Assembly (NCBI GenBank): GCA_030950825.1
Contig: JAUZQT010000002.1
Span: 1 to 20,705, forward strand
Direction: 5' to 3'
Source: Mariprofundaceae bacterium
GTDB lineage: Bacteria > Pseudomonadota > Zetaproteobacteria > Mariprofundales > Mariprofundaceae
DNA length: 20,705 nucleotides
Shown here: piece after piece, positions 15,778-20,705 of the stretch
How the letters are laid out: each line of letters opens with the position of its first letter
How positions within the stretch are numbered: the stretch's first letter is position 1
The notes under the pieces: generated by a model
The model's input: only the letters and a program-made list of their open reading frames with translations
Told to the model about the DNA's origin: nothing
Databases searched by the model: none
Translations under genes and position numbers: made by a program

Positions 15778-16580
15778 TATATCAACACCTTATCATCGTG
15801 CACACATAGCAATAGTGTGATGCCAGCATTATGCTCACTTTGCACAACTTGAATGATGCGTTGCCGCCATAATTCAAGAATGGCAAGCAGCGTGGTAACC
15901 CACGCTTCCCGTCCACGCAGCTCATGTAATAAATCATGAAACTGCATGCTTCCACCCTGCAATGATGCAATGACAAACTGAATCTGCTCGCGAACACTCA
16001 TGCTCTCCAGCACAACGCGGTGACGCACTTCCTTGGTCATACGCTTAAGCACCTGTCCAAAAGCCACCAGTAATGCCTCTAGATCCGCCAGAGGTAAGGG
16101 GCGTTCAATATTCTCCGACTCAGGAAATGCCGCACGTTTAAAAATATCACGATGCATGCGCGGTAATTCATTGATCTCTTCAGCCAGCAGGCGGTATTGC
16201 TCATAAGCCAGCAATTGTGCAACCAATACATCGCGTGGATCAATGTCATTGCCTTCTTCATCCAATTCAGGACGTGGTAACAGTAATCGACTTTTCAATT
16301 GCATTAAGGTACTTGCCATAACCAAATATTCACCCGCGACATCCACATTCAGTGATAGGTCTGAGTCAATAATATTAGAATATTGGGCTGTAATGGTAGC
16401 TATCGGGATATTAAATATATCCATTTTTTGTTTGCGAATCAGGTGCAATAAAATATCCAACGGACCTTCAAATGCATCCAGTTGCACAGGCGGTAAATCG
16501 GGTAGCATGGTTTGCAAGTCTGTGATAGCAGCTTGTTCGCTGAGCTTTACGCCCACCACGATGTCCTCAGTTATTGGCAT
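15777..16580 (-). CDS. scpA: Segregation and condensation protein A (kleisin)
   Basis: ScpA is the kleisin bridging Smc heads and binding ScpB. The 267-aa protein shows the N-terminal kleisin block FEGPLDILLHLIRKQKMDIFNIPIATITAQY (about 39-69), then EYLVMASTLMQLKSRLLLP, an acidic middle region and the C-terminal winged-helix region with FHDLLHELRGREAWVTTLLAILELWRQRII. Length is in the usual range of 240-280. AAGGTG lies about eight bases before the ATG. It starts 29 bases after the trpS stop, and its stop overlaps the scpB start. The arrangement trpS-scpA-scpB is common in proteobacteria. Confidence 0.95.
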   Translation of the reverse strand: MPITEDIVVGVKLSEQAAITDLQTMLPDLPPVQLDAFEGPLDILLHLIRKQKMDIFNIPIATITAQYSNIIDSDLSLNVDVAGEYLVMASTLMQLKSRLLLPRPELDEEGNDIDPRDVLVAQLLAYEQYRLLAEEINELPRMHRDIFKRAAFPESENIERPLPLADLEALLVAFGQVLKRMTKEVRHRVVLESMSVREQIQFVIASLQGGSMQFHDLLHELRGREAWVTTLLAILELWRQRIIQVVQSEHNAGITLLLCVHDDKVLI

Positions 16581-16609
16581 ATTCTCTGCACCTTAACTCG
16601 GCGCGCCAT

Positions 16610-17653
16610 TTATACGCGATAGCCCATTTTCAAAGTTTTACGTACTTTCTCCATGGTTCGTGCGGCTTCGCGGCGGGCTGTTTCATTACCAGCTCTGACA
16701 ATATCACGTACATCATCAGGATGCGCGGCAATTTGAGTGCGACGATCACGAATAGGTTGTAACTCTTCTTCTAGGTGTTTTAATAAGCAGCTCTTGCAAT
16801 CTACGCAGCCAATACCAGCTGTGGTACAGCCTTCTTGCACCCATGCCTTTTCTTCCGCCGTGGAATAAACCTGATGAAAATCCCATACAACACACTTTTC
16901 AGGTGTTCCCGCATCGGTTCTTAATACGCGCGCTGGATCCGTTGGCATTTGTTTGATTTTTTTCGCTGTTACTTTCCAGCTTTCAGCGAGCTCGATGGTA
17001 TTATTATACGATTTGCTCATTTTACGCCCATCCAAGCCTGGAAGTTTGGATGCTGGCATCAACAATGCTTGCGGCTCAGGAAACAGCGGCGGAATGCCTT
17101 TGCGGTACAAATGATTAAAGCGTCGAGCCACTTCACGGGTCAATTCAATATGCGGCACTTGGTCTTCACCTACAGGAACAGCATCAGCACGATAAATTAA
17201 AATATCCGCAGATTGCAAAAGAGGATAGCCCAGAAAACCATAAGTGCCTAAATCTTTTTCGCGTAGTTGTTCGATTTGATCTTTGTACGTTGGCACCCGC
17301 TCCAACCATGAAAGCGGAGTCATAAATGAAAACAATAAATGTAACTCAGCATGTTCGGGTACTTCCGATTGAATGAAAAGTGTGCTTTTTTCAGGGTCAA
17401 TACCCACAGCAAGCCAATCTATCAGCATATCCCAAATCGTATTTTTGACAATCTCAGGATTGGCATAATCTGTTGTCAGTGCATGCCAATCTGCGGCAAA
17501 GAAAAAACATTGCTGCTCATCTTGTAATTTTAACCAGTTCTCAAGCACACCTTTGTAGTGCCCCAAATGCAGGCGGCCTGTGGGACGCATGCCTGATAAA
17601 ATACGCATCTTTTTGCTGTGTTCTTGACTACTGATTGCCTGTTTTTCGGTCAC
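16610..17653 (-). CDS. trpS: Tryptophanyl-tRNA synthetase, predicted [4Fe-4S] type
   Basis: TrpRS charges tRNA-Trp with tryptophan. The 347-aa protein has class I signatures: RPTGRLHLGHYKG (HIGH-like HLGH, 29-32) and GRKMSKS (KMSKS, 211-215), with DWHALTTDY between them. The start is a GTG with AGGGG seven bases upstream. An internal ATG (codon 16) is nearer the usual family start. In the C-terminal region C254, C276, C283 and C286 have spacing C-x21-C-x6-C-x2-C, nearly the C-x22-C-x6-C-x2-C of the Thermotoga enzyme that holds a [4Fe-4S] cluster near the anticodon site; C289 is extra. First gene of the minus-strand cluster with scpA. Confidence 0.94.
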   Translation of the reverse strand: MTEKQAISSQEHSKKMRILSGMRPTGRLHLGHYKGVLENWLKLQDEQQCFFFAADWHALTTDYANPEIVKNTIWDMLIDWLAVGIDPEKSTLFIQSEVPEHAELHLLFSFMTPLSWLERVPTYKDQIEQLREKDLGTYGFLGYPLLQSADILIYRADAVPVGEDQVPHIELTREVARRFNHLYRKGIPPLFPEPQALLMPASKLPGLDGRKMSKSYNNTIELAESWKVTAKKIKQMPTDPARVLRTDAGTPEKCVVWDFHQVYSTAEEKAWVQEGCTTAGIGCVDCKSCLLKHLEEELQPIRDRRTQIAAHPDDVRDIVRAGNETARREAARTMEKVRKTLKMGYRV

Positions 17654-17673
17654 ATTCCACCCCTACAAATTAA

Positions 17674-17690
17674 CATAAGAAAAACTTATG
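17674..17690. repeat. Small inverted repeat upstream of trpS
   Basis: CATAAG (17674-17679) and CTTATG (17685-17690) are perfect complements around AAAAA. It lies 21 bases before the trpS GTG and just upstream of its ribosome site on the minus strand. It may be a 5'-leader hairpin or a protein site. I see no Trp-codon leader peptide. Confidence 0.4.
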
Positions 17691-17740
17691 CGCGTTAGCC
17701 GTGCATCATGGCAGTAAGTTTGTATGTTGAAAAGAAGTGA

Positions 17741-17776
17741 TTGACGAATATGAAATAGGCCTTAAAGTGCGCGCCA
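17741..17776 (+). promoter_or_regulatory. tRNA-Met promoter with GC-rich discriminator
   Basis: TTGACG (17741-17746) and TAAAGT (17763-17768) have a 16-base spacer, followed directly by GCGCGCCA (17769-17776). Spacer length and the eight discriminator bases are identical to the tRNA-Ser promoter at 8478-8513. The tRNA begins 20 bases further on. Confidence 0.65.
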
Positions 17777-17796
17777 TTGCGTAGAGGATCGTACGA

Positions 17797-17873
17797 GGCG
17801 CTTTAGCTCAGTCGGTTAGAGCACCGGAATCATAATCCGGGTGTCCGGGGTTCGAGTCCCTGAAGCGCCACCA
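17797..17873 (+). tRNA. tRNA-Met(CAT), probably elongator
   Basis: Acceptor GGCGCTT (17797-17803) pairs with AAGCGCC (17863-17869), discriminator A and encoded CCA. Anticodon stem CCGGA/TCCGG encloses ATCATAA, anticodon CAT. The stem lacks the three G-C pairs of initiator tRNA, and acceptor pair 1-72 is formed, so it is not the initiator. A CAT anticodon could also mark lysidine-modified tRNA-Ile2; the GGAATCATAATCC and GTGTC variable region favour elongator Met. Confidence 0.85.
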
Positions 17874-17890
17874 TATAAGTTATTGAAAAC

Positions 17891-17918
17891 AAAGGGACTT
17901 CTTATGTAGTCCCTTTTT
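17891..17918 (+). terminator. Intrinsic terminator after tRNA-Met
   Basis: AAAGGGACT (17891-17899) pairs exactly with AGTCCCTTT (17908-17916), with an eight-base loop, ending in five T residues (17914-17918). It lies 18 bases after the tRNA 3' end. The bases from here to the IS (17919-18042) contain no gene I can support. Confidence 0.85.
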
Positions 17919-18036
17919 CATGGGCGTATTTGGGGCATTTGGTTTCAAAAAATGTAGTTTCTATCCCTGCACCCCACTCGTTACCGATTCAGCACCGCCG
18001 ATAAAATCTCCGCAATACCCGAAGGTGCGGTGTTCC

Positions 18037-18061
18037 GGTACCGGGCTTGAGTTATTCTGAA
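18037..18061 (+). repeat. IS left terminal inverted repeat
   Basis: The 25 bases from 18037 match the reverse complement of 19149-19173 at all but two positions. The shared core is GGGCTTGAGTTATTC. The outer five bases (GTACC or GGTAC) are either part of the repeat or a target duplication. Confidence 0.8.
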
Positions 18062-18102
18062 CCATCGGGTAGCCATATCCATCCCCAAGGTATTTTTAAA
18101 AA

Positions 18103-18207
18103 TCATGCGAAACGCTGTGTTAAAATATCATTTATAGACAGTGCTCCCTCAGTGATGCCCAAAGCCACAGAAGGAACGACACCAGTTGTCCAATGGTTGC
18201 GTACAAA
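18103..18207 (-). pseudogene. Out-of-frame C-terminus of the IS transposase
   Basis: In the frame shifted relative to the main gene, minus-strand bases 18207 to 18103 read FVRNHWTTGVVPSVALGITE, then GALSINDILTQRFA and a TGA stop. This is the expected tail of the family (HN-F-x-R-x-H-x-TT-x-x-VPAVALGI). The join lies at about 18208, after the CAT codon for His307. The simplest repair is insertion of two bases (a two-base deletion has occurred) or removal of one. No slippery run typical of programmed frameshifting is obvious there. Confidence 0.8.
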
Positions 18208-19129
18208 CATGGATGATTTGATGAACATCTAAGGTGCGCTGAAGGGCTTCCTTATTTTTAGCATATGTGTTTGTACGCCTTATAAACGCACTATTACGAC
18301 GGCGAAGCGATCCATTTTGTGCTTCTACATGGTTAGCATGAATATCGGATGAATTCAGTGTTTGACTAGTATCTGGATGCTCTCGTTTGGGAGCCTCATA
18401 TTTGGGGCGTTTTGGACCTCGTTTATGGGCTTGAGAACCTTTGTTTTTGATTCGAACTTTCACGCCTTTAGGCAGTGTTTTGGGTGGGCGACCACGCAGG
18501 CCGCGACGCAGCTCTCTGGCACATAAATCAAATATCGTATTGCCATAACGACGCTCGCCATCTGACAAAAATGTGAAGTCTTGGCTGTTGCTGATATACT
18601 CTACCACTGTTTTCATGATGTTTTCAAACATCTCTTGGTCTTTCTTTCCACAGCGCTGCTCAACAATAAAGCAACTGGATCTATCCATAATAACAGCTGT
18701 CCAGCCTTCAGAATCATAGGCTTCGCCACGTTTATTCACGACAGTGTACAGCTCATCGCCTTCAAAAGTAAGGCTAATGAACTTATGACATAAGCCGTAA
18801 AGCATCAGTGGTTCTTTTTGCTTGGAAAACTTAACTTCCCACTTCGTAATCGTACTTTTATTCATGTCAAAAACACGAGCGCAAGCTCGCAATGCCATGC
18901 CTTCGGAGCGAATACGAAACACACTACTGACTTTACTAATCGGAGTATTCAAGTGAGCCATAGGAGTCCCCCAAGTTTCTGAAAATAATTTTGAACACTT
19001 TTGGCATTGATAAATATGCCGAGGACCATTATGGCTAGTCGAATAGATTTTATAAATACCAATAGAGGAGCTACGACATATCGGGTATAAGTTGCTTTTA
19101 TCAAGTTTCATGCAAGAAGTATTCAGCAT
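18149..19129 (-). CDS. IS transposase (DDE, IS1-like), 3' frameshifted
   Basis: The 326-aa product has a zinc-ribbon-like N-terminus (C18, then C42-x2-C45 in YQCQKCSKLFSETWGTP), a helix-turn-helix (about 68-100, GMALRACARVFDMNKSTITKWE) and a DDE catalytic core: D125 in FEGDELYT, D190 in LSDGERRYGN and E269 in ANHVEAQNGSLRRRNS. The first cysteine expected in the CPxC pair is Tyr15 (TAC, one transition from TGC). After residue 308 the frame departs from the family: the final residues CTQPLDNWCRSFCGFGHH are out-of-frame product. The genuine C-terminus is readable in the next frame at 18103-18207. The catalytic triad is intact, so activity cannot be excluded, but two lesions suggest decay. Confidence 0.85.
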   Translation of the reverse strand: MLNTSCMKLDKSNLYPICRSSSIGIYKIYSTSHNGPRHIYQCQKCSKLFSETWGTPMAHLNTPISKVSSVFRIRSEGMALRACARVFDMNKSTITKWEVKFSKQKEPLMLYGLCHKFISLTFEGDELYTVVNKRGEAYDSEGWTAVIMDRSSCFIVEQRCGKKDQEMFENIMKTVVEYISNSQDFTFLSDGERRYGNTIFDLCARELRRGLRGRPPKTLPKGVKVRIKNKGSQAHKRGPKRPKYEAPKREHPDTSQTLNSSDIHANHVEAQNGSLRRRNSAFIRRTNTYAKNKEALQRTLDVHQIIHVCTQPLDNWCRSFCGFGHH

Positions 19130-19148
19130 ATCCCTAAAATTGTCACCC

Positions 19149-19173
19149 TTCGGAATAACTCAAGCCCAGTACC
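19149..19173 (-). repeat. IS right terminal inverted repeat
   Basis: This is the reverse-complement partner of 18037-18061, with two mismatches over 25 bases. It starts 20 bases upstream of the transposase start codon, so it may also overlap the transposase promoter region. Confidence 0.8.
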
Positions 19174-19212
19174 TTTTATCGAGGAACCATATAATCGCGG
19201 CACTTCCAATGG

Positions 19213-19237
19213 ATTCCCGATACAGGCCTTCGGGAAT
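19213..19237. repeat. REP-like palindrome
   Basis: ATTCCCGA (19213-19220) and TCGGGAAT (19230-19237) are perfect complements with a nine-base loop, inside GGATTCCCG...CGGGAATGAC. This resembles dispersed ATTCCC...GGGAAT palindromes seen in many proteobacterial genomes. No T-run follows directly, though CATTTTT lies three bases on. The remaining bases to 19349 hold no gene I can see. Confidence 0.5.
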
Positions 19238-19349
19238 GACCATTTTTACCGTTTAACCGCGTGTCTTGCGAGTATGCTGAATAGTTACCAATCAGAAAAC
19301 CAGATGTGTTACCCAAATATACACAGCAATTAACAAGCCTCTCAAAACA

Positions 19350-20510
19350 TCATTCGTCACCCTTATCCTTCGAGTCTTCTTCATCCGAATCGCTATCGTC
19401 ATTTTCATCATCATGTTTATCATGCTCATCTTCAATACCCTGAATAGCCAATAACTGAGTTGGTGTGAGCCATGCCGAGATGGAATTGATTTGCACAGGC
19501 GTTAACCCTGTTAACTGACTGGGGGTTAACGATGTCAATTGTGTGGGCGTAAGCAAGCTTACTGCCGAAGTAAGCTGCGTTGGGGTTAATGCTTTAAGTT
19601 GTGCTGGTGTAAGCGCAGCAGCCTGCGCAGGTGTAATATTCCCAAGTATTGGCACTGTTGGTGTTGGTGTTGAACCAACCACGGTGATCGGCATGGTTGC
19701 TGTCACCAGCGTTGCATAAGGATCACTTACTGCTACCGATACAGTATAAGTGCCTGCTGCAAGCTGCACGATAGGCTTCGCACCTGTTGCCGTGCCGAAT
19801 GCACCACTCCAAGTGTAGGTATATGCTGTGCCATAAGGATCTTGCGGACCTGTAATATCAAGCTGCACATCACATAAGCCGCCTGTACAAGCAATCAGAG
19901 AATAGCTGTCGGTCACATTGGGGGTGGCGGGTTTTACAGGGCCAATGACTGGTACAACCTTGCCCTCACCGTATTTGCTTCGTTGATAAAACTCAGGAGC
20001 TCCTGGGCCGTCCTCAGGAGTAACAGGACCATATGACCAACCTTCCACATACCCTTCTGCACTTCCTGGTGGGTAAGGAGATACGAACGTGAATCCCGCT
20101 ATCGTATTTCCAGGTTGAATTTCATTAAAATCATCAACTGGAACCCAGCCGATATACCATAATTCAGGTGGATAGGCCTGACCTAAAATATTAGTCTGAA
20201 CAGGGTTGTTGGGAAACCCTCCTTTACTCTTAGGCCAAGGTGAACCCTCAAGCACAGGAACGACACTAGAGTACGGGTCAGGAAGATATATTGCAAAAAA
20301 ATCAATATTCTGCTTGCTACTTTGCATAGATGTTAGCGTATAAGTATAGCGATAGCCCTGAGGTACAGGCTGCACAACCACAGCAACCTGAACATCCACT
20401 TCATCACGGGTGTGAACAGGGTTCCCTCCCGTATCAACATAACCAGGTAAAATAACTGCGTTAGCAGGCATTGAAATAAAAAGGGCTATTAATAACAGTA
20501 GTTTTCTCAT
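19350..20510 (-). CDS. Secreted protein with PKD-like domain, TPxQ repeats and acidic tail
   Basis: The 386-aa protein starts with a clear Sec signal peptide (MRKLLLLIALFISMPANA, cleavage near residue 18). Residues about 20-200 are rich in Tyr, Pro, Gly and Trp and match no family I know. Residues about 202-278 look like a PKD/Ig-like fold (DITGPQDPYGTAYTYTWSG, then AAGTYTVSVAVSD). A TPTPT linker leads to seven TPxQ units (292-359), then a 27-residue tail (360-386) of mainly Asp and Glu with His and Lys. There is no LPXTG or PEP-CTERM anchor. AGGAG overlaps the stop of the gene before it, with six bases to the ATG, so the two genes are probably co-transcribed. Function unknown; periplasmic or surface location is inferred. 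Confidence 0.75.
   Translation of the reverse strand: MRKLLLLIALFISMPANAVILPGYVDTGGNPVHTRDEVDVQVAVVVQPVPQGYRYTYTLTSMQSSKQNIDFFAIYLPDPYSSVVPVLEGSPWPKSKGGFPNNPVQTNILGQAYPPELWYIGWVPVDDFNEIQPGNTIAGFTFVSPYPPGSAEGYVEGWSYGPVTPEDGPGAPEFYQRSKYGEGKVVPVIGPVKPATPNVTDSYSLIACTGGLCDVQLDITGPQDPYGTAYTYTWSGAFGTATGAKPIVQLAAGTYTVSVAVSDPYATLVTATMPITVVGSTPTPTVPILGNITPAQAAALTPAQLKALTPTQLTSAVSLLTPTQLTSLTPSQLTGLTPVQINSISAWLTPTQLLAIQGIEDEHDKHDDENDDSDSDEEDSKDKGDE
19434..19637 (-). repeat. TPxQ repeat array (protein-level)
   Basis: Codons 292-359 encode seven units with TP at spacing 8, 8, 12, 8, 8, 12, a 28-residue super-period present twice plus one more unit. The most regular unit is LTPTQLTS. At DNA level the copies are diverged, apart from shared GTTAAC-like stretches, so this is an old or selected repeat. 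Confidence 0.8.
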
Positions 20511-20519
20511 TTTTATCTC

Positions 20520-20705
20520 CTATCGGATAAACCAAATATGGATATGGTTGGGGGTAACTGGGGTAGGATGTAATTGAACGTTCATATCTTTCCGAAGGCT
20601 TGGGTTGCCCTTAAACAAATCTTTTAAGTGCCCCTCCACATTTCTGTTTTGCACAGGAGAACCAGCTGGCGCACTTGTATCCTTCAAGGCAAAATCCACA
20701 TCGAC
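20520..20705 (-). CDS. 3' end of an unidentified gene (runs off window)
   Basis: The minus strand is open from the window edge to a TAG at 20520-20522, giving at least 61 residues. The visible part includes VDVDFALKDTSAPAGSPVQN, KDLFKGNPSLRKDMNVQLHP and ends HIHIWFIR. I do not recognise it. Its stop codon is fused to the ribosome site of the next gene (TAGGAG), nine bases before that ATG, which supports both the reading frame and an operon. No start is visible, so family and location are unknown. Confidence 0.55.
   Translation of the reverse strand, partial: VDVDFALKDTSAPAGSPVQNRNVEGHLKDLFKGNPSLRKDMNVQLHPTPVTPNHIHIWFIR

Larger units (their letters stand above)
18043..19168 (-). mobile_element. 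Insertion sequence, IS1-like transposase family (about 1.1 kb)
   Basis: The element is bounded by inverted repeats starting GGGCTTGAGTTATTC at both ends, and encloses one transposase gene on the minus strand. GTACC occurs directly outside both ends (18038-18042 and 19169-19173) and can be read as a 5-bp target duplication; the exact boundary is ambiguous by one base because the sites are partly palindromic. The element lies between the tRNA-Met terminator and the secreted repeat-protein gene, and interrupts no gene I can recognise. The transposase is frameshifted, so the copy may no longer move by itself. Confidence 0.8.

Noticed and set aside
17797..17873. Initiator tRNA-fMet
   Set aside because: Position 1 pairs in the acceptor stem and the three G-C pairs of the anticodon stem are missing.
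17919..18042. tRNA-associated integration site after tRNA-Met
   Set aside because: I found no repeat of the tRNA 3' end further right and no integrase gene in the window.

Overview
The window looks like a chromosomal segment of a Gram-negative proteobacterium with fairly low GC (roughly mid-40s percent by eye). The E. coli-type IlvD, HemN and multidomain CCA enzyme, the CCA ends encoded in the tRNA genes, and several lipoprotein signals all fit this. I cannot place it to genus. A gamma- or zetaproteobacterial relative is possible, but that is inference. Most of the window is conserved core metabolism and information processing, with accessory material at both ends.

Layout: (1) 1-1870 is accessory: a long imperfect palindrome (72-147), then a minus-strand pair, a 187-aa protein matching only the N-terminal domain of large type IIG-like restriction/methyltransferase enzymes, overlapping a rhuM-family gene. 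The pair sits directly behind mdh on the same strand. (2) 1889-2866 mdh (minus) diverges from a plus-strand series: cca, hemN, a small lipoprotein starting one base after the hemN stop, a SAM methyltransferase and pgi (to 8469). (3) 8478-9263 is a compact unit: a promoter with a GC-rich discriminator, tRNA-Ser(GCT), a DUF2155-like lipoprotein whose stop codon lies inside tRNA-Arg(ACG), and an intrinsic terminator. (4) A small repetitive lipoprotein, then ilvD, whose stop codon lies inside a 25-bp stem of a large palindrome filling the ilvD/uvrC gap. (5) A tight minus-strand cluster transcribed as trpS-scpA-scpB-rluB-HhH glycosylase-uvrC (17653 down to 11877), joining translation, condensin, rRNA modification and DNA repair. 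(6) tRNA-Met(CAT) with its own promoter and terminator. (7) An IS with 25-bp near-perfect terminal inverted repeats. Its transposase has a frameshift near the 3' end, and the missing family C-terminus can be read in the next frame. (8) A secreted protein with a PKD-like domain, a regular TPxQ repeat array and an acidic tail, preceded by the 3' end of another gene that runs off the window.

How the parts relate: Pgi, malate dehydrogenase, IlvD and HemN cover central carbon, branched-chain amino acid and heme synthesis. CCA, TrpRS, RluB and three tRNA genes serve translation. ScpA/ScpB, UvrC and the Nth-like glycosylase serve chromosome maintenance. I found no complete defence system, CRISPR array or prophage. 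The most interesting structures are the two long palindromes whose imperfect pairs are nearly all G-U on the plus strand, the interleaved tRNA/CDS unit, the frameshifted IS transposase, the predicted Fe-S TrpRS, and the 8-8-12 TPxQ repeat protein.
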